From positions 12,108,001-12,172,000 of the forward strand of contig OX327712.1 of assembly GCA_946807835.1 (NCBI GenBank): a stretch of 64,000 bases of DNA, read 5' to 3'. Position numbers and translations under genes: made by a program. This document shows, in pieces, positions 10,189 through 21,515 of this stretch. The notes beneath the pieces are model-generated. The model was not told the origin of the DNA, searched no databases, and saw only the letters and a list, made by a program, of their open reading frames with translations. This stretch comes from Ailanthus altissimus (Eukaryota > Streptophyta > Magnoliopsida > Sapindales > Simaroubaceae). Each line of letters opens with the position of its first letter. Position 1 is the stretch's first letter.

Positions 10189-12441
10189 AAAAAAAAAGCA
10201 TTGTTTTGTGATGATGATATGTGAACTTTCAAGATTGCTTCAATTGATGTTCTTGTATGTATTCTTGATTTAAATTGAATTGAATTCTAGTATGGAGCTT
10301 GAATGAGTCATCAAATTGAAGAAATTGGCAAGGTAAGAATTAGGGTTTTAGGTGACTTTGATGTAGAGACTTCAATTGGTTGTAATTAGAGCATTAGAAT
10401 GAAATTGGCTTGATTTTTATGCTATTGGAGTAAGAAATTGATGAAAAGAAATGTGTTGGGTCGTGGATGTAAATTCAGCCACTTTAGAGAATTTAGGGTT
10501 AAGTTGTGTTTTAGTTGAATTATTTTAGTTGAATGTATATGGTTGATGAAAAATCAGAAATGAAGAAAATTAGACATAATTGTCTATTTTGGTAAGGTGA
10601 AGGGCAATTATGTCCAACCAAAGTTATAGGGTGTTAAGAAATTTTTAGTGCATCGGATGGTGAGTTAGATTAGATTAAATGATTCCGTAAATGAAAATCA
10701 AAAAGTAATACCCATCCGGGCTTTGTATGTGATTGTAGTTAAATGAGATTCTAGCATTTGGATTGGTTTTAAATGTCATTTATGGCGTGTAGGTGAAGAA
10801 AATCAAGACTGATAACGGGACAGAAATTCGTAGTGAAATTGAGCTCGAAGTGGTTGTGAATGAAAATCTGTCACTTTGTTTATCTTTCATTTATTATGTT
10901 TTCGCATAATAAAATTGTATGTTTTATGTGCTTTTAATGCATAAACCTGATTATGATTTTGATATATATCTATAGATATGTTTTTGTATGTTCGGTTTAA
11001 GAAACACTTTTTAAACTACTGCATTAGCTTCAAAAAGCCATTGGTACCCTTAGATTACAGTGGTGGTGATGGTTTAAGACTCGACTGGTATATCCCGTAT
11101 ACATGGACAGGTTTTGGGGGTATGTCATTAACTCCGGAAAGTCAGGTTGTCGAGAAATGTGAGTCGCTCTATGTGTACGGGGTATTATCTCGCTATATGT
11201 ATGCGATGTAGGATTCCACTGCATAGCCAGTGAGATGTCATAGTGGGTGTTGCTAGCTGAGACTCCCCGTGACCTACTCACGTGTGTGGTGCTAGTTGAG
11301 TTGCTATATGAGCATAGAGCTTTAGGGTTGCCATTGGTACAGCTTCGAAAGAAAATGGCCAAGCAAGGAATTTAATAACTTTCAATCTACCGATCGTATA
11401 TTATGCATTTATATGTATATGCTAGTTATTGTGTTTTACAGATCTTGGATATAGTTTTTCGAAGATGTAAATAAAACCCGTTCGGTAAGATTTCATCGGT
11501 TTATGATGTTAGAAACTATTTTACTGTTTTATACAAGTTTTAGAAATATGATTTATGCATGTCCTTAGACTTTAATATCTATGCAGAAATTTATTTTATT
11601 TAAAATCTTAAATGCACTCACTAAGCTCCTTTAGCTCACTCATTTTGTGTTTTATGTTTTTTAAACCTCATTTTCAGGTACAGGTCTCGGTATGCAAGCT
11701 GCTGATTCTCCTACTACCGATTAGTGGGCTAAATCTAAAGTTCATTTTTGTAAATATAAATGTGTTAAGTAGTACTCTTTTTTCTTTCTGCATTATAGAA
11801 TAGGCTTGTGTATTGTACATTTATTTTGAACAAACAAGAAGAGGTTTCAATATTGTGATGATCGTTTCACTTTTTGTTAGTATGCTAGTTTTGTGTTCAA
11901 TAATGAAATTATTGAGTTGAGCTGAATTTGGTTTTGAAAATGAATGGAGCTCTTATTTGGTAGTATTCAGAAGTAGTTGGAAATAGAAGTGAAATTTCTT
12001 TGCAGGTTTTATATTGAATTTTCAGAAAAACAGAGGAAACTCTGCCTATTTTTTTAAAAATTTTAAGAAGTCATTTCTATGTATATTCCAAGATTTTCTC
12101 AGTAATAACAATAAATAAAAAGGGGTTCGCCTCTTGGAATTCCTCAACTTATACAGTTATATTCTGATAAACTTCTGTCGGGGTGCCCGGCATGGCTGTT
12201 GGGATCTACAGTAGAGGGTCTCAGGCTGGGCTGTTGGGATATACACTTACTCTATTTTTTTGATCAAGCTGTGGAACAGAATTTTATTTCACATTCGGCG
12301 AGATATATCCTCGTTTCTACTATCAATATAGAAGAATTGAGTAACAAATTAAAGACAGTTACCTATGAACCTAATCTAGCAATAACTCGAATCGACTGGT
12401 CAGTGGGCTTTAACAAGCAAAAAATGGATCTGACACTTCGT
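10189..12441 (+). repeat. Tandem duplication, unit 2 of 2 (2253 bp)
   Basis: Second copy of 7936-10188, apparently identical by eye. It carries a 5'-truncated solo LTR (to 12245) and the LOG C-terminal part (12246-12447). At the junction the first LOG C-terminus reads into LRKKKALFCDDDM instead of its own stop. Confidence 0.9.
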
Positions 12442-12447
12442 TTGTAA

Positions 12448-13807
12448 ATTTTTGTTTTGTTTGTTTTATTTATTTATTAGCATCATCATTTTAGTTTATA
12501 TTTGCTTAAGTGTCTCTCAAGTTTGTTTCTTTCGAATAATTGGCGTTTCAGGTAATGTCTCATATACTTTATCTTTTTCTATTTAAACATTGAGAACAAT
12601 GTTTCATTTGGTTTTGGGGAGGATAGTAAACATAAGTTGTATTTTGCATTTCAAAAAAGAAAAAATAGATAATGAGGTCCGACATTTGATTAAAATGGCA
12701 GAGTAAAGAGTTCATTCTTGAACTCTTGAGATGCATTCTAGGTCAAATTAGAATGACAGAGTAAGGAGTTTTATTTCTAACTTTTGAAACCTATTTTAAC
12801 TAATTGGTTGTTATTTTTCATACATTGTTGTTTATTGCTTGTAATCTTGGTAATTCTTGTATAACGGAATTTACTTTTCTACCTATGTATGATTTCAAAA
12901 TTATTTGGATTAAGTCACTATTTCTATTTAGGTTACTAAAGAATGACTTTCGAAACATTTTTTAACACAATGCTAAGCCTTGTGGTAAGATGGATGATTC
13001 AATTTATATAGTCAAGAGAATTCTCATATTTAAGTACATATGTTTTTAATCTCACATATCTTTTGTGAGAAATGAAAAAGTTGAAAAACAGCTTATGAAC
13101 CTTCATTGATATTTTGAATTGATTAATTTTTGTTTATATTGATATTATTTAGATTAAATAATAAGTTGGTTGCATTTGTGTATACTAGATTTTGGTGGCT
13201 TCCTTGTATTCTTCAAAAAAAAATATCAAAAAATCAAAAAGAAAGCAAAATACCAAAAAACAATAGAAAGAAAAAAAAAAAAAAGAATCAATTGAGTTTA
13301 ATAAAGTCTTCATTCAAATTTTAGAAGACAAATATTTTGTAAGGCAGTTTTCTCACAAAGCTATATTTGTATTATTCTCACAAGACAATTGAAGTTCTAA
13401 AGCTGGTGCCTGTAAAAAATGATTGATTTCTAAAACGATTAATTTTTCTATCTTTGGATCAATGTTAGTTTGTAATTCTGTCCTTAAAATTGACTTTTTT
13501 TTCTCAAGTGTTTAACTGTTTTCCAACTCCATGAGAGAAATCCTAACCTTTTAAACAGTCATTCACTTGTGAGGATATGAAGTTCAGGCTTTTACTTTGA
13601 GAAATTCTTAAGGTTATATCTGTTATGGTTTATGGCAAAATGGTTACAGTTTAGTTCACACACACAATTTTTGAAAGTTATAATTGAAAAAATCATAATA
13701 GCAATAGTGATATTGAACTGACTTTTTGTTTGAAATGCTTAGGTAGTTTTGCATATTCTATTTATGTTTGAATTGCTAGAGACTAGCAATAAGCTGGTTG
13801 GGGGCTA
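12448..13807 (+). other. 3' untranslated region of the first gypsy element, ending in polypurine tract
   Basis: There is no credible coding region. Around 12588-12620 the sequence 'acattgagaacaatgtttca' followed by 'ttttggggagg' resembles the block found downstream of pol in Athila/Tat-type elements. This supports the view that the LOG copy is inside the element rather than beyond it. The tract ggttgggggcta ends at 13807, directly before the 3' LTR. Confidence 0.55.
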
Positions 13808-15343
13808 TGATGAATACATGAAAATGCATATTTATTAAGAGATTCGGTCACCATTTAATGTCACTAATTTTAACAATTTTATATTTGTAGCTTGAAATAA
13901 AGTGTTCTCTTTAAATTGTGATTAATGAATATTATTTGCACATGTTTAGGTAAAATGGACGTAACTCTCAATGTATAATCCAAATGAAGAAATTCTTGAA
14001 CCTAGAGTAATATGACTCAATCTTACACAAACTTAAAGATAGTTGAAAAGCCAAATCTAACATTTTATGGGCTAAAATTAGGATACAACAGAATTTAATT
14101 ATAATTTCTGCTCAGCTTGACCCACCTCACGTGTTTAGACCGTATTTCACAACATACGTACCCAATTGGTATAATTCTTGAAGCTATGAAATACTGACGC
14201 AATTTTCAACAACTCTTATGTTGAAGGTAAAGTCCAAATCAGCTGTTATTATGGAACAAATTATATTGAAAGTGGGTAAAAGGGTTGTTGGCTGAAATCT
14301 AACATATCTTTGGCATTTTGCCCATATCTCATTGGATACTAATCCTATTTGCATGATCCTGGTGCCTATGTAAAGAAGAGACAAGATTTTACAACTTTCA
14401 TGTTGGTCAAAAAGGTTATATCAATTATTTACATTATCAAAAAGGTGCTGCAAGTGGGTGAATGAGTGGTTGGCCTAAATTATTGAAGATTGAAGTCACA
14501 CTTAACATATTTCCATTCATTTCCTATATAAGGACACTCTTAGGATGTTTTCAACACTAGATAGTTGTATCTTATTTTCTTCTCATTAACATGCATTGTA
14601 ATCTAGGCTAGAGTTCTTGGCAAGGCTAAGAGATGAACGTTTATGTTTAATAAACTTACTTCTATGCTTTGATTCTTTGTCAAGAGCTATAAATGTTTAT
14701 AAGTTTGGTTGTGCCTAAAATTTTATCTATTTCATTTTCTATAATCTAGAGGTTATAATTCTTATGTTTCATATATTTTCAGTGATGCTTTCTTTATATA
14801 ATTCTTGTTGAATTATAATTGTTATTGGTTACATTGTTTTATATGTTAATCTTTTATTGCAATATTGTCAATCGATATATTATCGATCTTGGATAACATG
14901 TAAAAACAATAATTGTTTGATATTCACATTGATCTTTTACTATAATATTGTCAAAATGATATATTGTCGATCTTAGATAACTTGTATAAATGAACATGGT
15001 TTATGTTAATATTTGCAAAGAGTTTAGTCATATCAAATACATGTGTTATCAAATGTGCTATATTTTACATATCTTCCGATTGATTGTTTAGGATGTGAAT
15101 CAAAGTGTAGAATATATTTATAAAGTATAATTGTGATTCTCGAAGCCTTGCTTACATCATCATAAGACATTTTTTTTAATTTATAGAAAATTATATCTCA
15201 TTTACTTAAGCCAGCTAATTAATTTTCTCATTTGCTACTGTTTTAATATTTTACTTTGCCAACCTATTTTTTCAAAATCTTCCTCGTGGGATTGATACCT
15301 CAATCTATACTGCGATAGCCACATTACATTTTAAGCGTAAACA
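13808..15343 (+). repeat. 3' LTR of the first gypsy element
   Basis: It runs from TGATGAATAC after the purine tract to TAAACA. Its last ~110 bases match bases 1-108. Inside, a ~53-bp direct repeat (about 14850-14902 and 14930-14982, sharing 'ttattgcaatattgtca'-like and 'gatcttggataac'-like blocks) is visible. Confidence 0.75.
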
Positions 15344-15800
15344 AGAAGACAGAGGCTAAGGTAGGGCAACTAAAGCTAAGGCTACCATGGCTGAAAGCAA
15401 AATTGATGTTCTCAAGTCTAAAATTAAAAACCTTGAGGGATAAGTAAAAGTCCTTTAATAAGAGACCTATTGTCTTTAAGGAGCTTACGAGGAGTTAAAG
15501 AGAGGAGTTAGAGCGGAAACTAGATCTCTATAGGCTTTGTGTGGCCGAAGAAATGTTAGTGTCTCTAACGTAGCTAATGGAATCTTCAAGAGCCATTATG
15601 CTAGGTTGGACCTCTCTTGTATAGATGAGCAATTTGTTGCTCTAGAGGTTGCTGATGATGGCTGCTCAAGTGGTCAAAAACATTCCCTTCCATAATACCA
15701 ACAACTTTACTCTTACTCTCCAAGTTGCTCTTTGCATTGATGATGCTACTGCTTCCACCTTTAAGTTTATTACATACCCAACAAGAGAAAGAAACTAAAT
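15344..15800 (+). pseudogene. Decayed coding fragment, possibly transposon coiled-coil region
   Basis: In one frame the sequence reads MAESKIDVLKSKIKNLEG, then after stops YEELKRGVRAE and, nearer the end, HYARLDLSCIDEQFVAL. A Lys/Glu/Leu-rich segment followed by an LDLS-type acidic tail is common in plant transposon-encoded coiled-coil proteins, but no family can be named. Several stops are present. Confidence 0.35.
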
Positions 15801-16048
15801 AATTTATTTAAAATTAAATAATTTATTTAAATAAATTTATCAATTTGCCCCCTCAATAAAATATATAATTAGCCCATTTTCTATAATAAATTCGTAATAG
15901 TTAAATTTTTTTTTGGATAATTTTTTTTGAGAAAGAAATGGGTGAAAAAAAGGATAAATAGTAGACATAAATTTACTTAAAAAGAGAATTTCATGGGGAT
16001 ACAATCTGGTAAACTCCCTTTATTGGGCAATTGCATGTTGGACGTTGC
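15801..16048. other. AT-rich spacer
   Basis: Homopolymer-rich and AT-rich DNA without a recognisable gene or repeat boundary. Confidence 0.5.
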
Positions 16049-16378
16049 TGTTGATAAGATTAATTAGTCCTTGCCAAACCTAAGGAATGGAATGTTAGAG
16101 GCAAACTTAGTAACATTTGTTGCCATACCATAGGACTACCAATCACATGATTGACTCATTCTATAGCTAGTGAAGAGTTTATACCAACGGCTAGAAATAA
16201 AGAGTCAAAATATGTCTTATCCTTTCTTAGAAATAATTTCCTAATTATTTGTAATTAGTGCTATTTTACATCTTCCAAATTTATATCTTTCTCTTGTATA
16301 TATTACGATTTGTGAAGAGAAACACATTGAATACAATTTCTTTCTTTCATTAAACCTTGCATTCTTTAGCTATCAACA
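16049..16378 (+). repeat. Short LTR-like repeat (330 bp)
   Basis: It begins TGTTGATA and ends TATCAACA, perfect inverted termini of the copia type. The interior is typical LTR sequence (ttctcttgtatatattacg, then a run leading to an A/T-rich end). No PBS follows, no polypurine tract precedes, and no 5-bp target duplication is seen (gttgc versus tctta), so it is probably a solo LTR with altered flanks. Orientation is inferred from the TATA-like and terminal sequence. Confidence 0.5.
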
Positions 16379-16739
16379 TCTTATTATTTTGTCAATAGTT
16401 AATATTATTATAGTAGTTAATTATTATATGAAAATTACTCAGCCCTTTTTTGAGCTTTGAATATGCGACTAGCCACTAATATTATTATAGTAGTTAATTA
16501 GAGACAACCAATGGTTCATTGGCCAAGATTATCTTATTTTGATGTCATTATCATTGAATATTTATTTTTGGTATCACTTTTCTTTTTTATTTGTTTTTCA
16601 GTGGTAGCATATGTATGCAACTAAGCTGCCCATACTTACCGCGTACGATTTTGATGGCATGGGCCTATGAATTTTCTTTTGACCTTTATCACTTCAGTGA
16701 GTTTGTTTTTGATATCACCTCGTAATTTGCCTTATTTCA
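16379..16739. other. Spacer without identifiable gene
   Basis: AT-rich sequence with a short internal repeat ('attattatagtagttaatta' near 16405 and 16482). No coding signal seen. Confidence 0.4.
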
Positions 16740-17022
16740 AATCCCACATTAGGCTACTTTCGGTAGTCTCTTTAAGCACACAAAAGCCTCTGTGTGCTTA
16801 TCAATTTCCATCCTTATAAATCCTTTTACTACCTTCAATTTTTCCTTTTCCACTCTAACCTAATACCCTTATTCATTAAGCTTCTTTAAGGAAATTAGGT
16901 TTTTTCTAAATTTACGAATGTGCCTTACATTATATAAGTCCTTAGGTTTACCTTGCATCATAAACTTTATTACATTAACCCCTACGACCTCATAAGTTAT
17001 GTCATTCCCTATTAGTGCTTTA

Positions 17023-17785
17023 TTATAATGGTGTTATAGTTGGTGAACAATGATCTATCATGATACATATGGACACTACACCCAGAATATAGTAGTCACT
17101 TGCCAGTGTACTTTTCTTTAAAGCAACCAAAAACTCTACAACTTCGATGCCATCCTCACAACTCATAATTATAGCACTTTTATCCCTTCCTTTTGTTTTA
17201 GGACAATTTCTCGTAAAAAGTGCCCTCTCTTGTTGCAAACAAAATATTTATTAGATCTCCTTATCGGTTGGTTGTTCTTCTTTCCTTTTGCAACTAAACC
17301 TGTTGCACTGTTGGTCTCAAATCTCTTCTCTAATTGTTTTGAATTTAATAACGACTTAATATTACTCATTGTAAAGACAATTTGATGATAATGAACTTAA
17401 CAAAATAATGACCTTGTCTTCATCCGCCATCTTGATGTCTAAAATCTCAAGACTTGTGATGATCTTGTTGAAGATGTCAATGTAATCTCTTAATGATGAC
17501 CCTTCAAATATAGACATTTGGTGTAGCTTTTTCTTTATATGTAGACAATTTTCCAAAGACTTTCTTATGTATAAAATGTTGAGTTTCTTCCATAGAACAA
17601 ATGTCATCTCTTATCCATCTACCTCCCTTAATACTTAGTCCCTCAATGCTAATATTCTAGTATTGTAGGCTCTCTTCTAAATGGTATCCCAATAACTACT
17701 AGAGCCTTGACCTTTTGCTTTAAAAGATTAAAGCCATTCATTCCATTGAATTTATCTATATCGTGTTTGACAGTTGCCATGGTTT
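17023..17785 (-). pseudogene. gag: Copia gag pseudogene
   Basis: Minus-strand translation begins with an ATG near 17780 (MATVKHDIDKFNGMNG). It continues with the UBN2-type copia gag core (WKKLNILYIRKSLENCLHIK, IFEGSSLRDYIDIFNKII, LLSSLSSN) and a zinc-knuckle remnant FVCNKRGHFLREI, whose first Cys is Tyr and whose last Cys is lost. The protease region that should follow is decayed: the DSG site is not recognisable. Three overlapping frames show frameshifts. Confidence 0.75.
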
Positions 17786-17830
17786 AAATAATACCTAAAT
17801 GTTTTACCTAACTAAGCTCTGATACTAGTT

Positions 17831-18656
17831 TGTTGAAGATTTGAAAAGGTAGATGTAGATTTAGTACCAACCTTTCATTGAGACCAGTCTTTCGCCTTAA
17901 TACTTCTTTGTTAGTGGAAGCATATAATTATAAGCAAATATAAGCAAAAACAAATATAAGAACCAGATCAAAAAGAGAACACACACAACTAATTTACATG
18001 GTTTGGTAAAAGCCTACGTACATAGTGGATCAAGAAATCCTAACCTCTCTTATTAACTCTTCTAAAGATTACAATGAAAAACAAATAAAGAATACTTAAA
18101 AGAATATATATAGAGTAGCTTCATTCTCCCAAGAACAAAAAACGCCCACAATGGTTCTACCGTAATGCACACAAGCACTTAATATCTACTTAGTTTTTTA
18201 TTCTCTTAGAATCTTTCCTTTAATGCTTAATTTTGTCTAAAGGGTTTACAAGAGTTTATATAGTGAGTACAACATCTCTAGAAATCCTAAACCTAATTGG
18301 AATAAGAGTCTATACATATAGGTGTCCGAAGCCCCTTAAAGAAGTCAAATCTGAGCCAAAACAAAAATTTTGAAAGTTGCACTGCTGTAGCATTTTTCTC
18401 TTTGTCATTTTAGTGCTGAAATGCCACAGTGCTAAATGGCCAATGATACGGCATTGGTGCTTTTGTCTCTAGCACTGCAGCACTGAAACCTGTAGCTTGA
18501 TACCCAAGTTTTTGTGCTTTTTCTTTCTTTCAACTCTTCATCTTGCTCCTTCCTTATATGTTCGTCGCGTACTATATTTCTTGTCCATTCTTTACTTGTA
18601 TCCATCTCAATTCTTACCCATACATAATTATTGAATCATTACTTTAAACACAAAGT
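17831..18656 (-). repeat. Copia 5' LTR (minus orientation)
   Basis: The plus strand starts TGTTGAAGAT immediately beside the PBS. A TATA-like 'tatata' lies near 18257, and upstream of it in minus orientation (18365-18490) is a decayed copy of the GC-rich LTR motif (gcactgcagcactgaaa). The outer end near 18656 is approximate. Confidence 0.6.
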
Positions 18657-19250
18657 TTAATAAATAAAAAAATACTATCAAAAAATATTTTATTAAAAGA
18701 GTTGAAAAATAATAAAGATTACAAACTTATTTAAATAGGAGATTAATTCTATTGTATTTAAATAAGATAAATAACCTCAAATCTTAATTTAACTAAAATA
18801 ACGAAATTAATCCAAATAAAAAATGTTTAACAAGACAAATCTAACTAAAATAAAAAAAAATAGAAAATAAACTCAAATAAAAATAAAAATTCCTTAAATT
18901 ATCCTAAATCAAATTCTCCTCCTCTAAAAAACAATTCTTCTTGTTGAGCTTGAAAAAGTTTGTACAAATGAAACTTATAGTGTAGTTTTAAAATATCTTG
19001 CAACACAACTTGTAACCTATCTCATCAATCTCATAAAAACTAAAAAATAAGTATACTTCAACTTATATATGTGTGTGTGTTTTCATGACCCTTTGTCAAA
19101 AATAAGTATAGTTCAACTTATATATGTGTGTGTGTTTTCATGACACTTTGAAGAGATGTAGTCTTTGAAAAATGAACAACCAGTAACTTAAACTTTTCCT
19201 CAAATTTTTGTTGACATGTTCTCCAAGGAACTTTACCTTCTCAGTGAATT
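18657..19250. other. AT-rich spacer with a ~70-bp tandem duplication
   Basis: No gene seen. The segment 'aaaataagtata...gtgtgtttt' near 19045-19085 is repeated at about 19098-19143, sharing 'caacttatatatgtgtgtgt' and 'catgac'. Confidence 0.5.
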
Positions 19251-19252
19251 CT

Positions 19253-19438
19253 TCATCTAAAAAAACCTTTTTTAACCTCTAAGTTTGAACCTGGTGGAAT
19301 CCAATCACTCATAGGTGGTTCATTTTCAACTTGAACTTTCTGTACAATCTCGTTCATATTTTCAATCTCACGCATATCTTCAATCTCATTGTTAGAAGCA
19401 TCTTTAAACACAATTTCATATATGTTTTTGTCCATCAA
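19253..19438 (-). CDS. Small unrecognised open frame
   Basis: 61 codons, acidic and rich in Glu/Asn (EIEDMREIENMNEIVQ), with a short SDWIPPGSNLEVKKGFF end that looks protein-like and continues weakly in another frame past the stop. I do not recognise it. It could be a gene fragment captured among transposons or a chance frame. Confidence 0.2.
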   Translation of the reverse strand: MMDKNIYEIVFKDASNNEIEDMREIENMNEIVQKVQVENEPPMSDWIPPGSNLEVKKGFFR

Positions 19439-19439
19439 T

Positions 19440-20660
19440 TAATACCCTACAAAATGGGTGGCAAAATGGGTGGCAAAAATTAATAACTTTTCATAAATAT
19501 ATTAATAAGTTTGCTATTATTGGTAGCATGGGTCACAACAAGATTATTCGACACGAATTAAATAAATATGGGTAGAAAAAATTAACACGATTAATAAATC
19601 GATTAAAATTCGTGTTACTCATTTATTAATAGTATTAAATACGTGTTTGAGATTTACGATTCGCTAATTTGTTTAAGTCACATTTGATAAACGAATTAAA
19701 TTTGTGTCTATTCATTTAAGTCATATTTAATTAAATTATAATTAAATATTTGTGTAACTGAATCGAATTTAGTGTTATTATTCGTTTAAAGTAATATAAT
19801 CGTAAATGAATCAAATCCTATATAATCGTATAAACGAATTGAATTTGATCTATTTATTTAAACGTGTATAATCATATCATGTTATGTAATTCGCATATTA
19901 AACAAATATAATATGTGTTTGAGTATTTGATTTGTTTATGTAAATGAATCATATACGAATATGATAAAAAAAAATAATACTCTAAATTAACATGATACAA
20001 ATACAATTTGTTTACACAAATTGTCACTTGTAAATTTGCTATAGTAATAATTGAACCAAAAAAAAATTCTACCATAACATAATTTATTTTTTTTAAGATA
20101 ACAGAAATTGTTATTGATATAGGTTCTACATTAATTCTAACACATTGGAAGTACAACGTAATTTATGCGGATTATGCATAAAAGATTAATAATTGAAAAT
20201 AAGAATGCATCAAATATCTAAGAGTTATGTTTATAAATAATACTATATTTACAAATTAAATCATAAAAGTTTACTCATACTATCGAAATGGTATAGTATG
20301 ATTAGTTCCTTATATCACATTACCTCTCTCATTTAATTTTTATTATTTTATATTTATCTTTCCAATCATGTTATACTAAGTATTAATGAATTTGTATGAT
20401 TACGTTGTAAATGTAATACTATTGTATATCTGTATGTATAACGAAAACATTTTTTTTAAAATATGTATGACAAACTTAGTTGGCATTCAAGTTATGAATT
20501 GTCATTCAATTAATTTTGTTAAACACTATAATACGCGTTAAGAAAGTTCAAAACATTTTTATTCTTATTATAATTAAAATCGTATTATATTATATTTATG
20601 TTATTGTAACTATCTTCTATTAACTGTATATGTATAGTCCATCTCAACTGTGGGTATACG
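19440..20660. repeat. Decayed AT-rich repeat with recurring ACGAATTAAAT-like motifs
   Basis: Multiple variants of 'acgaattaaat', 'cgaatttaat' and 'gtgttattattcg' occur between about 19545 and 19860 without a regular period. The pattern resembles an old non-autonomous element that has lost CpGs. No coding region is supported. Boundaries are uncertain. Confidence 0.35.
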
Positions 20661-20663
20661 TGT

Positions 20664-20822
20664 TTTGTTAAAATGAAGACGTATTTTTTTAACTAAAATT
20701 TAGTAATGAATTTTAGTTTTAAAAAAATTCATAAAGAAATTAAGTATTAGACTTTAATTAAAAAATTCAATATTTATATTTTGCTAAAATGCAAAAGTTT
20801 ATATATATATATATATATATAA
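20664..20822. repeat. Diverged direct repeat, copy A, ending in (AT)n
   Basis: Shares 'ttttttaactaaaatttagt', 'gaattttagtttt' and 'tttatattttgctaaaatgc'-like blocks in the same order with 21066-21252. Both copies end in an (AT)n tract. Confidence 0.7.
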
Positions 20823-21065
20823 TTTGTTCCCTTAGAAATCATTCTATATACAGGTCTGGACTAATAGTAGGTCACTGCTCAGGGTCATCCATTGTAAAGT
20901 TGCTCGGGCCTAATCGAACACACCCACTCTCCCATTTAATGAGGATCTGAAGAATCGCGGGTCTAAGTCAAATGCATGTCACCCTCTCCTCTAATGTACC
21001 TCAAGATTGTGGACACTTACTTTATGAGTGACATATATATATATAGCCTGTCTTAAGTGCGGATA

Positions 21066-21220
21066 TCTATATTTTGTTAAGATGAAGAAGTCTTTTTTTA
21101 ACTAAAATTTAGTGCTGAATTTTAGTTTTTTTTTTTTTTATAAAGAAGTTAAGTGTTAGATTTTAATTAAAAATCGAACATTTATATTTTCTTAAAATGC
21201 AAATGCTTGCGCCCAAAACG

Positions 21221-21251
<31 letters not shown>

Positions 21252-21252
21252 A
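21066..21252. repeat. Diverged direct repeat, copy B, ending in (AT)n
   Basis: Partner of 20664-20822. The ~245 bp between the two copies is moderately GC-rich single-copy-looking sequence, so the pair may be the ends of a small non-autonomous element. Confidence 0.7.
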
Positions 21253-21410
21253 GTAGAATGTTATTAAGTTATTGTATAAGTGATATGGTATTAAGTATTC
21301 TACAACCTCTCCGTTAATGTACGCTTGTAACTAAAAACATACTAATATTCTTGTTTTATTATTAGTGAAATACAAACATATATGAATAGAGGTAAAGATA
21401 TTGCAACCTC

Positions 21411-21416
21411 TTTATT
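21411..21416 (-). terminator. Polyadenylation signal of GLP copy 1
   Basis: Minus-strand AATAAA about 100 bases after the stop codon. The equivalent AATAAAGAGGTTGCAA context also occurs after GLP copy 2. Confidence 0.6.
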
Positions 21417-21515
21417 ACATCAAGTAATTCATTGGACAATGACAACAATATGACGAGAAGAACCAACATTAGTCAAACTATTAGCTGCTACTTCTCTGCA
21501 AATGATACCCTTCCA

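Larger units (their letters stand above)
6794..12447 (+). pseudogene. LOG: Intronless LOG-like (cytokinin riboside 5'-monophosphate phosphoribohydrolase) copy, interrupted
   Basis: LOG enzymes release free cytokinin base from its riboside 5'-monophosphate in the cytosol. The N-terminal 149 codons (6794-7240) are in one frame: MEKTSVQQF, then ICVFC, SSPGKNKVFVEA, LIYGGG, LGLMG, GIIPTTL and a motif FGTLEEIF. The catalytic PGGxGTxxE motif reads PSSFGTLEE, so both Gly are lost. In-frame stops lie at 6821, 6842, 7061 and near 7175-7190, all explainable by C-to-T or G-to-A changes. The C-terminal 65 codons (FFDQAVEQNFISHSARYILV onward) lie at 9997-10188 and again at 12250-12447, the second ending in the natural TAA. 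Excluding the inserted LTR gives about 214 residues, normal for plant LOGs. The exons run together with no introns, unlike most plant LOG genes. It is dead as it stands. Confidence 0.85.
1..15343 (+). mobile_element. Decayed Ty3/gypsy (Athila/Tat-like) retrotransposon carrying cargo genes; 5' end outside window
   Basis: The last 108 bases of a 5' LTR, ending in TAAACA, match the end of a second LTR that stops at 15343. Between them are a decayed tRNA-Asp primer-binding site, gag, protease, reverse transcriptase, RNase H and integrase, all on the plus strand with many stops. A purine-rich stretch (ggttgggggcta) lies immediately before the 3' LTR at 13808. The tRNA-Asp primer and the gag and protease style (DLxxS, LQLADRS) fit non-chromovirus gypsy lineages. 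The space between integrase and 3' LTR is about 8.2 kb. It holds a basic ORF, a LOG gene copy, a nested solo LTR and a 2.25-kb tandem duplication. The left TSD is outside the window. Confidence 0.85.
16740..18656 (-). mobile_element. Truncated Ty1/copia element (5' LTR, gag, start of pol)
   Basis: Read on the minus strand: LTR at about 17831-18656, a PBS-like 'ctagtatcagagc' just inside it, then gag and a pre-integrase region ending near 16740. The rest of pol and the 3' LTR are absent. The LTR shares blocks ('cctacgtacatagtggatca') with LTRs near 23100, 26560 and 28840. Confidence 0.75.

Noticed and set aside
16049..16378. LTR-like repeat considered as a DNA transposon because of inverted ends
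   Set aside because: TG...CA ends and LTR-style interior fit a solo LTR better, although the target duplication is missing.
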